Assembly: GCF_007744255.1 (NCBI RefSeq)
Contig: NZ_CP036267.1
Location: forward strand, 2,421,500-2,485,499
Length of the DNA: 64,000 nucleotides
Direction: 5' to 3'
DNA from: Thalassoglobus polymorphus
Lineage (GTDB): Bacteria; Planctomycetota; Planctomycetia; Planctomycetales; Planctomycetaceae
Made by a program: the position numbers and the translations under genes
The notes under the pieces: generated by a model
Database searches by the model: none
What the model was told of the DNA's origin: nothing
The model's input: the letters and a program-made list of their open reading frames with translations, nothing else
Part shown: piece by piece, positions 47,470 to 55,193 of the stretch
Numbering within the stretch: position 1 is the first letter of the stretch
Layout: every line of letters begins with the position of its first letter

Positions 47470-48930
47470 TCAGCTGATAATTTGCTTGATGGGTTGTACT
47501 GGTTCGACACCGACAAGTTTTTGATCGAGGCCACTGAAGAAGTAGCTGAGACGGTTGGGGTCGAGTCCCATTTGGTTCAGAATTGTGGCGTGCATGTGTT
47601 TAACATGAAGGCGGTTTTCAACGGCTTCTGCGCCGAGTTCATCCGTTGAGCCGTGACTCACGCCACCCTTGATACCACCGCCCGCCATCCAGGTTGTGAA
47701 ACCATACGAGTTATGATCTCGTCCAGTTCCTTTCGCGTATTCAGCCGTCGGTTGACGTCCGAATTCTCCGCCCCAGACAATCAGTGTTTTGCTGAGAAGT
47801 CCGCGTTGCTTCAGGTCTTGAAGAAGGCCAGCGATCGGTTTATCAGTTTCGGCAGCGTGAAGATTGTGGTTCCTCTCCATGTCGGAGTGAGCGTCCCAGT
47901 TGTCATCGTTATGATTTCCCCCTGAGTAGATTTGAATAAATCGTACACCACGCTCAACAAGTCGCCGCGCGAGCAGACATTGTCGACCGAAATGTGCAGA
48001 GGTCGGATTGTCCATCCCGTAAAGTTTTTGCGTCGCCTCTGTCTCTTCGGCGATATCCACCGCTTCCGGGGCATGAGCCTGCATGTTGTATGCAAGTTCA
48101 TAACTCGCAATCCGGGCTGCAAGATTGGAATTGTCGTTGCGGGAATTCAAGTGTTCGTCGTTATATTCTCGAAGCGTATCGAGCATTGCTCGTTGTGCTT
48201 CGACGGACATTCCTTGAGGTGGTTTCAGGTTCAGGATGGGATCGCCTTTGGATCGCATGACCGTCGCCTGATACGACGCTGGCATATATCCCGAACTCCA
48301 GTTTTGCGAACCGGAAATTGGCCCGCCGCGTGGATCAAGCATGACTGTGAATCCGGGGAGATTGCTGTTTTCTGTTCCAAGGCCGTAGTTCAACCAAGAT
48401 CCGAGGCAAGGTGAACCACTCAGAACTTTCCCGGAGTTCATCATTAACATCGCAGATCCGTGAATCGGGCTGTCTGCTGTCATTGAGTGAAGAAAGGCAA
48501 TGTCGTCAACTTGCTCACCGAGATGCGGAAATAAGTCGCTGACGTACTTTCCGCATTCTCCATACTGTTTGAACTTCCAGCGAGGTTCAATCAAACGTCC
48601 TTGATTGCGATGTCCGCCGCGACCAAATGTTTTGACTTCGACCGTCTGGTTATCTCTTCCATACATTTCGGGTTTGTAATCGAAGGTGTCCATGTGGCTG
48701 GGACCGCCATACATGAACAGGAAGATGCATGCCGTGGCATCGGGATCGTGGTGTGGCTGTTTGGGAGCTAGCGGGTTTTCGAACTGAGTGACACCATCGG
48801 CTGCGACAGACTGTTTCGCAAAGAAGTCCTCATCTAACATTCCTGCCAGTGCCGTCCCGGCAAATCCTGCTCCGGTTTGCCAAAGAAATTCGCGACGAGT
48901 TCTTCCGCAGAAATTTTGTGGCTTCGACAT
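47470..48930 (-). CDS. Orphan DUF1501 protein, Tat-type leader
   Basis: 486 residues from the ATG at 48930, chosen for GAGG six bases upstream; an upstream in-frame TTG is less likely. The leader contains RTRREFLWQTGAGFAG, a twin-arginine signal. DUF1501 blocks: CIFLFMYGGPSHMDTFDYKP, HGSAMLMMNSGKVLSG, RRLVERGVRFIQIYSGG, LIVWGGEFGRQPTAEY and FTTWMAGGGIKGG. It resembles the DUF1501 protein at 9.6-11.1 kb in its second half. Unlike the other DUF1501 genes here it has no cytochrome/DUF1553 partner on either side. Function unknown; fold related to alkaline phosphatase and sulfatase. Confidence 0.88.
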   Translation of the reverse strand: MSKPQNFCGRTRREFLWQTGAGFAGTALAGMLDEDFFAKQSVAADGVTQFENPLAPKQPHHDPDATACIFLFMYGGPSHMDTFDYKPEMYGRDNQTVEVKTFGRGGHRNQGRLIEPRWKFKQYGECGKYVSDLFPHLGEQVDDIAFLHSMTADSPIHGSAMLMMNSGKVLSGSPCLGSWLNYGLGTENSNLPGFTVMLDPRGGPISGSQNWSSGYMPASYQATVMRSKGDPILNLKPPQGMSVEAQRAMLDTLREYNDEHLNSRNDNSNLAARIASYELAYNMQAHAPEAVDIAEETEATQKLYGMDNPTSAHFGRQCLLARRLVERGVRFIQIYSGGNHNDDNWDAHSDMERNHNLHAAETDKPIAGLLQDLKQRGLLSKTLIVWGGEFGRQPTAEYAKGTGRDHNSYGFTTWMAGGGIKGGVSHGSTDELGAEAVENRLHVKHMHATILNQMGLDPNRLSYFFSGLDQKLVGVEPVQPIKQIIS

Positions 48931-48997
48931 GAATTCCTCTGAGTGCAACGAAATTTATTGATAAAGAGATTAACTCGTTCTAACAAAACCTGCGCGT

Positions 48998-49011
48998 GGG
49001 CTTGAAAGCCC
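48998..49011 (+). other. Short hairpin before a small ORF
   Basis: GGGCTTGAAAGCCC folds as a 5-bp stem with a 4-nt loop, just before the GTG at 49013. It may be chance or may affect translation of that ORF. Confidence 0.25.
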
Positions 49012-49012
49012 A

Positions 49013-49216
49013 GTGAATCAAAACGATTTCAGAGGTATTGTTAGCGGTTCTAAATTCATTTTGGGAGATGCGACTGAAATAGACACTCCCTCAACGGGAC
49101 AGCTTCTTCGATCTCATTCATATTATCAACAGGATTGCGATTCAAGTCCAGTTGCGAACCTTGAAGAAGCAAAGTACAAACGGTTTTTGATGTTCTTTTA
49201 TGAGCCACGTTCTTGA
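49013..49216 (+). CDS. Possible small hypothetical protein
   Basis: 67 residues from a GTG. The product is polar with an aromatic tail (LEEAKYKRFLMFFYEPRS). The stop lies 13 bp before the FhcC-like gene on the same strand, so the two could be co-translated. No ribosome binding site is convincing and no family is recognised. It may be a real small gene or chance open frame. Confidence 0.3.
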   Translation: MNQNDFRGIVSGSKFILGDATEIDTPSTGQLLRSHSYYQQDCDSSPVANLEEAKYKRFLMFFYEPRS

Positions 49217-49229
49217 ATAAGCGACCAGA

Positions 49230-50054
49230 ATGCCCCTTAGAATTCGCCTTCATACTGAGTCCTCGATTCCGATAGAGGTTAATTCGCTGAACCTCAAGAC
49301 GATGCGAGAGCAGTCAGCGAAGACGATTGCTAAGACTCTTGTCTTTCGTGGAAATGAAAAGGTCCCTTGTGGCGATTTCTTCGATGTTTCCGGATCGGCA
49401 ACCGACGACAATACGGTTCTCTGGGAGGGAAACCTCCACAAAATCAAACTGATTGGCTCTCATCACTCAAGCGGGACTCTCCGTGTCGAAGGAAATGTCG
49501 GCATGCATTTCGGTGCTGAGATGACCGGTGGTGAGATCATTCTCCACGGTGATGCCAGTGATTGGCTCGGCGCGGAAATGCGGGGTGGGGCCATTCACGT
49601 ACATGGCAACGTCGGAAACCTGGCGGGGGCGGTGTATCGCGGTGGACGAAAAGGAATGCTCGGCGGCGAGATTCTCATTGATGGAAACGCCGGAAACGAG
49701 ATAGGTCACACCATGCGTCGCGGATTGATCGCCGTTGCTGGGAATGCTGGCGATGCCGCTGGTGTCGGGATGATTGCCGGATCGATAATGATTTTCGGGG
49801 AACCGGGAATTCGCAATGGTGCTGGAATGAAGCGCGGGACAATTGCGTTGTGTCAACCGTGCGGACAGCCAGAGGTTCTGCCAACTTTCAAAAAGGCGAG
49901 TCTTTATCAACCATTGTTCTTACAACTCTATTTCCGACATCTTCAGGAAGCGGGATTTCCCGTTCCTGAAGAGTGTCTGGCTGCGAATTATCAACGCTAT
50001 TGCGGCGATCTACTGGAACTCGGCAAAGGCGAAATCTTTACGCACGTCAGTTAA
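49230..50054 (+). CDS. fhcC: Formylmethanofuran dehydrogenase subunit C-like protein (FhcC)
   Basis: 274 residues. It matches subunit C of the formyltransferase/hydrolase (Fhc) complex and archaeal FwdC. The core is a right-handed helix of GxGxG-like repeats (about 85-215: GNVGMHFGAEMTGGEIILHG, DWLGAEMRGGAIHVHG, GNEIGHTMRRGLIAVAGNAG, GVGMIAGSIMIFGEPG), as in the C-terminal domain of glutamate synthase. In bacteria the Fhc complex releases formate from formyl-H4MPT or formylmethanofuran in C1 oxidation; planctomycetes are among the few bacteria with this pathway. Subunits A, B and D are absent from the window, so the gene is detached from any fhc cluster. Confidence 0.85.
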   Translation: MPLRIRLHTESSIPIEVNSLNLKTMREQSAKTIAKTLVFRGNEKVPCGDFFDVSGSATDDNTVLWEGNLHKIKLIGSHHSSGTLRVEGNVGMHFGAEMTGGEIILHGDASDWLGAEMRGGAIHVHGNVGNLAGAVYRGGRKGMLGGEILIDGNAGNEIGHTMRRGLIAVAGNAGDAAGVGMIAGSIMIFGEPGIRNGAGMKRGTIALCQPCGQPEVLPTFKKASLYQPLFLQLYFRHLQEAGFPVPEECLAANYQRYCGDLLELGKGEIFTHVS

Positions 50055-50149
50055 GACGGAACTGTAAAAACTCACAGGAGAAGCTCACGGTAGAAGCTTT
50101 CGGTGCAATGCCTGCTGCAACAGGTGTCATCTGGAATACAGAACCTGTC

Positions 50150-51223
50150 TTAGGGAAATTGAACACCAAGAACCCAGGCGGGGCTTTTACCGCATTCATA
50201 GGTCTTCAGCTTGGTGAGAATGCCGGTCGCTGCATCACGGCGATACACAACCAAGGTGTTCGAACCCTGCCCCGCTGCGACAAGATAGTCTTCATTGCCA
50301 GGAATCAAATTGAATGAGCGAGGTGTCTTGGCAGTCGAGACCTGACCGAGTGGTGTCAGCTCTCCTGATGTTGAGTCGATTTTGAACTGTGCGATACTGT
50401 CATGCCCTCGGTTAGAAGCATACAGAAATTCGCCATCAGCACTGATTTCAATGTCAGCGCACGATCCCTGCGAGAGATCCCATCCGTCTGGATGTGTCGA
50501 GACTGTTTTCTGTTTTTCCAGTTGCCCGGTTTTTTCGTTGAACAGGCAATGAGTCACGCTCTTGCTTTGCTCGTTGACCAGATACGCCCACTTTCCGTTT
50601 GGGTGGAATTGCATGTGTCGCGGACCTGCCCCTTCTGCTCCGGGGAGAGTCGTCGGATCATTAAACCGAAGCCGTCCTTTCTCTGCATCAAATCGAAACT
50701 GCTGGACTTTGTTGAGTTCTCCAGCATGAGGAACAAATGCAAAATCGTTGTTGGGGGAGGTTTGCACACAGTGAGCTTTTTGCCCGGTCACGATTCTCTG
50801 CACAGGTTGGCCTGCCACTTCTCCACCTTTAATTTTGCTCACTGTCACAAGGCCTTCCCCGTAATAAGCAGCGAGTAACCATTTTCCAGCCCGGTCTGCG
50901 TAAATGTAAGCTGCGCTTCCTGCACTGGGGACACTGGAGAGGTGGGTGAGCAGGCCGGTTTTGGGATCAAAAGAGAGTGTGGCAAACTCACCTTTTGATC
51001 TGATCGATGCGTATATTCGAGTTTGGTTTGAACTCAGGCTCAGGCAACCGGGTGTTCCTTCGAATTCAACTTCTCCAATGCGAGAGAGTTCACCTTTTTT
51101 TTCATCGAGTGAGAAAATTCCGATGGTGTTGTCCTGGCTTTCAGAAACATAAACATAAGTGCCAGCGTGTAAATGACTCATTGTGGATACTGTCAAAACA
51201 AGAAAAGTGATCATCAACTTCAT
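50150..51223 (-). CDS. Exported lactonase-family seven-bladed beta-propeller
   Basis: 357 residues, family of 6-phosphogluconolactonase YbhE/Pgl and carboxy-cis,cis-muconate lactonases. A signal peptide (about 1-20, MITFLVLTVSTMSHLHAG) points to export. Blade repeats are visible as YVYVSESQDNTIGIFSL, GPRHMQFHPNGKWAYLVNEQ, DIEISADGEFLYASNRGHDSI and PRSFNLIPGNEDYLVAAGQ. The motif GPRHxxFHPNGKWAY is diagnostic. Because it is exported, it is unlikely to be the pentose-phosphate lactonase; planctomycetes have many such paralogues of unknown substrate. It diverges from a Tat-exported relative at 51.6 kb. Confidence 0.88.
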   Translation of the reverse strand: MKLMITFLVLTVSTMSHLHAGTYVYVSESQDNTIGIFSLDEKKGELSRIGEVEFEGTPGCLSLSSNQTRIYASIRSKGEFATLSFDPKTGLLTHLSSVPSAGSAAYIYADRAGKWLLAAYYGEGLVTVSKIKGGEVAGQPVQRIVTGQKAHCVQTSPNNDFAFVPHAGELNKVQQFRFDAEKGRLRFNDPTTLPGAEGAGPRHMQFHPNGKWAYLVNEQSKSVTHCLFNEKTGQLEKQKTVSTHPDGWDLSQGSCADIEISADGEFLYASNRGHDSIAQFKIDSTSGELTPLGQVSTAKTPRSFNLIPGNEDYLVAAGQGSNTLVVYRRDAATGILTKLKTYECGKSPAWVLGVQFP

Positions 51224-51304
51224 GAGGTATCGCTCTCGGGTTTGTACGTCTAGGTTTGTTTCGCTGGTTGAAACGTGCTGATCGTGAATCGAAGGTTGAG
51301 AGAC

Positions 51305-51579
51305 TCAATCTTTGATTCGATACTGGTGCGTGCTAACGGTTTTGAGTTTGGCAGGTTCTTGTAAGTGGTTCGACAAAAATTCCCAATTCTCTTTTGTTCG
51401 CGTTTCAGAGTGCCAAGGAATCAGGTCTTCGTTGCCAGGAAAAAAACGCAGCGAACAGTCTGTTGTGTTTGGCTTGCAATTCAATGTTTCAAAGTTACCG
51501 GTAAGAAATGTCCCTGGTGATAGTTGACAAGGAATTTTTCTGACTCGAAGATGGCGAACCGCCCTCCCCTGTCGGTCAT
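51305..51579 (-). pseudogene. Small gene with broken reading frame
   Basis: An ATG at 51577-51579 has a strong Shine-Dalgarno (AGGTGGAGG, eight bases ahead). The frame from it stops after 32 residues at 51481 (ends NYHQGHFLPVTLKH). The overlapping frame (-1/+1) is open from 51580 to a TGA at 51305-51307, lacks an ATG, and reads like protein: IPCQLSPGTFLTGNFETLNC, then LRFFPGNEDLIPWHSETRTK and ENWEFLSNHLQEPAKLKTV. A one-base shift near the start would join them into about 91 residues. No family recognised. It lies 81 bp before the exported lactonase on the same strand. Confidence 0.45.
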
Positions 51580-51587
51580 CTCAAAAT

Positions 51588-51592
51588 CCTCC
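51588..51592 (-). promoter_or_regulatory. Shine-Dalgarno of the broken small gene
   Basis: GGAGG on the minus strand (within AGGTGGAGG), eight bases before the ATG at 51577-51579. It is one of the stronger ribosome binding sites in the window and the main reason to think a gene once started here. Confidence 0.5.
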
Positions 51593-51629
51593 ACCTAGAA
51601 TCAATTCTTTCAAATAGAGTTTCTGAATT

Positions 51630-52913
51630 ATGAGCCAAGACGCAAATAAACTCCAGCCAATCTCTCGCCGTTCCTTTCTGAAGAGCTCCGTTGTCGCAGC
51701 TGGGACATCTTCGTTGTTGGCGAAAACGCTCAGCGCAGAGACAACGGATGGAAAGAAACCGTTGATGGCCTACGTCGGGACCTTCAGCGCTCCTCTTAAA
51801 GATATGTTACCGACACAGGTCGATCTTCCGCCGGGGAACGGGCGAGGAATTCATCTCTTTCAGGTCGACCGTCAAACCGGTGCATTGGCTGAGGCCGGTG
51901 TTGTTGAAATGGGGACGAGCCCAAGTTGTTTAGCAGTGAGTGCTGACGGTACTCGAATGTATTCCGCAAACGAAACCGACCATGTCGGGAAGACGAAGGA
52001 AGGGACTGTCAGTTCTTTTTCTATCAACCCGTCCGATGGGAAACTGACTCTTCTTAATACAGTTCCATCGGGAGGCGCCGGGCCAACTTATGTCAGCATT
52101 CATCCATCAGGACGATACTTGTTCGTCGCCAACTACTTCGGCGGATCTGTTGCTGTTCTACCAATTCAAGAAGATGGACAACTCGGCAAAGCGACGGATG
52201 TCAAAGTTGATTCCGGGAAGATCGGCCCGACTCGTGCCACCAATGCACCTAGGGGAAGCTTTGCATTCAGCGGCCACGATCGAACGCATGCTCACATGAT
52301 TCAATCAGATCCGTCAGGACGTTACGTTTTGCATGTCGATTTGGGGCTCGACTTAATTTACGTCTGGAAGTTCGATGAGAAGACTGGCCGCCTGACACCG
52401 AACGATACGGCGACCGTTTCACTTCCACCAGGCGATGGACCACGCCATTTCCATTTCCACCCGAATGGAAAATGGTTTTATTCCATTCAAGAAGAAGGCT
52501 CAACAATTGTCTTCTTCGATTACGACTCTAAGTCAGGGACATTGTCAGAGCGGCAAACCATTTCCACTCTTCCGCCAGAATTTGCAGGGAGCAACTTCTG
52601 CTCAGAGATTCTGGTTTCGAGCGACGGGAAATTTGTCTACGCCGGCAATCGATTGCATGACAGTATCGGAATCTTTGCAGTCGGCCCCGATGGGAAACTG
52701 AGTTTCACTGGAGAAGAATGGACGCGAGGCAACTACCCCCGCAGCTTCAGTTTCGATCCCACCGGTCGTTTCTTGTATTGCTGTAATCAACGGGCAGACA
52801 GCGTTGCGGTCTTTAAAGTCAATCGAAAAACAGGCGGACTGAAGTTCACAGGTCAGTACGTACCAGTCGGGAATCCATCGCATCTTGTCTTTGTGGATTT
52901 GCAGTCTTCCTGA
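51630..52913 (+). CDS. Tat-exported lactonase-family beta-propeller
   Basis: 427 residues. A twin-arginine leader (SRRSFLKSSVVAAGTSSLLA, about 10-29) differs from the Sec signal of its divergent relative. The propeller body shows AYVGTFSAP, GPTYVSIHPSGRYLFVANY, GPRHFHFHPNGKWFYSIQEE, EILVSSDGKFVYAGNRLHDSI and PRSFSFDPTGRFLYCCNQ. A segment with AFSGHDRTHAHMIQSDPSGR carries the histidines often seen in the family. Lactonase activity on a sugar lactone is plausible but unproven. Ribosome binding site weak. A strong terminator lies 124 bp downstream. Confidence 0.88.
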   Translation: MSQDANKLQPISRRSFLKSSVVAAGTSSLLAKTLSAETTDGKKPLMAYVGTFSAPLKDMLPTQVDLPPGNGRGIHLFQVDRQTGALAEAGVVEMGTSPSCLAVSADGTRMYSANETDHVGKTKEGTVSSFSINPSDGKLTLLNTVPSGGAGPTYVSIHPSGRYLFVANYFGGSVAVLPIQEDGQLGKATDVKVDSGKIGPTRATNAPRGSFAFSGHDRTHAHMIQSDPSGRYVLHVDLGLDLIYVWKFDEKTGRLTPNDTATVSLPPGDGPRHFHFHPNGKWFYSIQEEGSTIVFFDYDSKSGTLSERQTISTLPPEFAGSNFCSEILVSSDGKFVYAGNRLHDSIGIFAVGPDGKLSFTGEEWTRGNYPRSFSFDPTGRFLYCCNQRADSVAVFKVNRKTGGLKFTGQYVPVGNPSHLVFVDLQSS

Positions 52914-53036
52914 AATGATGCAGGCGTTCCGCCTCGTGGTTATGTGCGATTTTCCATTTAAAGTGCTATCGCATTAGAAGAGTACAACGGTGTGGACGGC
53001 GAAAGCCGCAGGGAAAGTCAGTTCAAAGCATTGAGG

Positions 53037-53072
53037 AGAGTTTGACCTGCCTGGCAGGTCAAACTCTTTTTG
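53037..53072 (+). terminator. Intrinsic terminator inside the 3' end of pdxA
   Basis: AGAGTTTGACCTGCC and its exact complement (15 bp) with a one-base centre, followed by a T-run on the plus strand (53067-53071). It should end transcripts of the lactonase gene. The convergent pdxA uses part of the right arm for its last codons and TGA stop (53059-53061). Confidence 0.85.
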
Positions 53073-54123
53073 AAGGAACAAGTTGAACTGCCGTTCGAAT
53101 CGCGGAGACCATGCCGGCTGTCTCCACGAGGTTCTTGCCAGCGATGTCGAAGGCGGTTCCGTGGCTGGGGCTGGTGCGAACAATCGGTAACCCAAGTGTC
53201 ACGTTCACCGCGCGTTGAAACGCGATCAGTTTGAGAGCAATGTGACCCTGATCATGATACATCGCAACAACTCCATCGTATCGCCCCGCCACTGCTTGCT
53301 GAAGAAGTGTATCTGCTGGAAACGGTCCCATGGCGTTGATACCAGTTTCAGTTGCATGTGCGACCGCTGGAAGAATGAGTGTCGCTTCTTCATTCCCGAA
53401 CAGCCCGTTTTCTCCAGCGTGTGGGTTCAAAGCACAGACTCCAATTCGCGGGGCTTGACATCCAACTCGCTGCAGAAAGGAAGCAATCAGAGAAATCTTT
53501 TCGGCAATCGCTTCTGTTGAAAGCAAATCAGGGACGCTGGCAATGGAAGTATGCAATGTGACATGTGCGACGCCGAGACCGTACGGACCGCTGACGACTT
53601 CTCCCGCTGGCAAATAAAGCATCATCGCAAAGTCTTCAACACCGCACTCCTTTGCCAAGATTTCAGTGTGCCCGGGATAGTGGTGTCCGGCGAGGTGAAG
53701 AGCTTCTTTATTCAATGGAGCGGTCACGATGGCATCGATTTGGTTCGCTAGTGCTGCCTGAGTCGCCGCCACGAGCCAGTCATAAGCTGCCTGCCCAGCA
53801 GCGGCATGCAACTTCCCGATTGGAACAGACGCAGTCTCTGCGTTCGTGGGGTTCCAACACGAAATGGCATCGTCGTCCCGTTCTTCAGCGATCCCATCAA
53901 GATGAGATACGACGCGGACTTGCGGTGCATTCTCGTAATGTTTGAGGGCACGTTCTAAAACCTGCGGGTCTCCAACGACGACTGGAGTGCATCGTTGCTG
54001 AACATCCGTCGAAACAACTGCCGCAGCGACAACTTCTGGTCCGACACCCGCAACGTCCCCCATCGTTAGTGCAACGACAGGTTTCTTCTGCAGCCCATGG
54101 TGATTCTGTTGTGTGCTCGTCAT
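53059..54123 (-). CDS. pdxA: 4-hydroxythreonine-4-phosphate dehydrogenase
   Basis: 354 residues from the ATG at 54123; the codon before is TTG. It oxidises 4-phosphohydroxy-L-threonine with NAD in vitamin B6 (pyridoxal phosphate) synthesis. Motifs: VALTMGDVAGVGPEV near the N-terminus, TAPLNKEALHLAGHHYPGHTE (metal and phosphate binding, split at about 145-166), NPHAGENGLFGNEE, MYHDQGHIALKLIAF and TSPSHGTAFDIAG. Length is slightly above the E. coli enzyme. The ATG shares one base with the rmlC TGA (TGATG), so translation is coupled to an unrelated pathway gene. The last codons lie inside a terminator hairpin. Confidence 0.95.
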   Translation of the reverse strand: MTSTQQNHHGLQKKPVVALTMGDVAGVGPEVVAAAVVSTDVQQRCTPVVVGDPQVLERALKHYENAPQVRVVSHLDGIAEERDDDAISCWNPTNAETASVPIGKLHAAAGQAAYDWLVAATQAALANQIDAIVTAPLNKEALHLAGHHYPGHTEILAKECGVEDFAMMLYLPAGEVVSGPYGLGVAHVTLHTSIASVPDLLSTEAIAEKISLIASFLQRVGCQAPRIGVCALNPHAGENGLFGNEEATLILPAVAHATETGINAMGPFPADTLLQQAVAGRYDGVVAMYHDQGHIALKLIAFQRAVNVTLGLPIVRTSPSHGTAFDIAGKNLVETAGMVSAIRTAVQLVPSKRV

Positions 54124-54665
54124 CAATTAAAACATTCAAGCTGAGACAACGGGATTCCCGCGATGTCTTTTTCGGAAAGGATTGGTGGTTGATCGAGGCT
54201 CCATTCGATTCCGATGTCAGGATCGTTCCAGAGTAACGTTCTTTCAAATTCTGGATGATACAGGTCTGTGCATTTATAGAAGAAGTCCGCCGATTCACTA
54301 AGAACTTGAAATCCGTGTGCGAACCCCTCGGGGATGTACATTGAACGTCGATTCTCCGAGGAGAGAATTTGACCGACCCAGTTCCCAAATGTCGGCGAAC
54401 TTTTGCGAACATCCACAGCGACGTCAAAAACTTCACCGGACAGGACGGTTACTAACTTGCCTTGTGGGTGTTGGATTTGAAAGTGCAAACCACGCAACAC
54501 GCCTTGTTGCGACCGCGAAAGGTTGTCCTGAACAAACTCGGCCTGTAAACCTGCATCGCGAAAGGTACCCTGATGGTAAAGCTCCAGAAAAAAACCTCGT
54601 TGATCACCAAAAACGTTCGGTTGAATCAGTTTGACATCTGGAATGCTTAGCTCAGTGATCTCCAT
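54123..54665 (-). CDS. rfbC: dTDP-4-dehydrorhamnose 3,5-epimerase
   Basis: 180 residues, RmlC cupin family. It epimerises dTDP-4-keto-6-deoxyglucose at C3 and C5 in dTDP-L-rhamnose synthesis for envelope polysaccharide. FGDQRGFFLELY is the N-terminal block; VLRGLHFQ carries the catalytic His (H61); VAVDVRKSSPTFGNWVG, IPEGFAHGFQVLSE and the YKCTDLYHPEFE segment (catalytic Tyr region) complete the active site. Length is normal. rmlA, rmlB and rmlD are not nearby. It shares a transcript with pdxA through a TGATG junction. Confidence 0.94.
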   Translation of the reverse strand: MEITELSIPDVKLIQPNVFGDQRGFFLELYHQGTFRDAGLQAEFVQDNLSRSQQGVLRGLHFQIQHPQGKLVTVLSGEVFDVAVDVRKSSPTFGNWVGQILSSENRRSMYIPEGFAHGFQVLSESADFFYKCTDLYHPEFERTLLWNDPDIGIEWSLDQPPILSEKDIAGIPLSQLECFN

Positions 54666-54797
54666 GTCTCAGTGATTCCCATGTAAGCGATCTGTTGAAG
54701 AAATTGAATCAATATCGGAAAATGAAAATTGTATTGTCGTTGGCAACTCAAGTTAACTTCAACAGCGCTTCGAATTGAATTTTAAGAAAGCATTCCG

Positions 54798-55061
54798 ATG
54801 CCGACTGTTTTTATCCCGGCTTCTTTACGCAAACATACTGGAGATGTCCGATCCGTTGTTGTTTCAGCTGGGAATGTCCGGGAAGTGATTGAAGAATTGG
54901 AAAAAAAATTCCCAGGGATCAGTGAGAAGATTTGTGAAGACGGACAACTGCGAAAAGGGTTATCTGTCGCCGTCGACTCGCGTGTTTTAAGCCATGGAAT
55001 GCTGGAAAAAGTCTCTCCCGAGAGTGAAGTTCACTTCGTCCCTTCTGTATCGGGCGGCTGA
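54798..55061 (+). CDS. MoaD/ThiS-family ubiquitin-like sulfur carrier
   Basis: 87 residues, beta-grasp fold. The C-terminal VSGG tail is the site that an E1-like enzyme adenylates and thiocarboxylates. The N-terminal FIPASLRKHTGD and VIEELEKKFPGISEKI segments match the MoaD subgroup. It may serve molybdopterin synthesis or another thiocarboxylate route such as cysteine synthesis; no moaE, moeB or cysM is adjacent, so the pathway is open. It stands alone between divergent rmlC and the DUF1592 gene. Confidence 0.85.
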   Translation: MPTVFIPASLRKHTGDVRSVVVSAGNVREVIEELEKKFPGISEKICEDGQLRKGLSVAVDSRVLSHGMLEKVSPESEVHFVPSVSGG

Positions 55062-55193
55062 ATTAAACAAGAAGAATTCGACAAAACAGCTGAAATATGC
55101 GTATAATGCTGGTTGAGATCTTCCCGACTTAGTCTCTGCATGCTGCCTTCCTCAATCTAAGTCGATTACCTTCCTTCCGAATTTGGTGAGTCC

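Noticed and set aside
49139-49155. GATTCAAGTCC, resembling a tRNA T-loop
   Set aside because: No acceptor, D or anticodon arms can be drawn around it. I found no tRNA in the window.
53897-54436. Minus-strand open frame of 179 codons over the pdxA-rmlC junction
   Set aside because: It lies in another frame of two clearly identified genes and has unnatural residue composition (Arg/Cys/Ser-rich).
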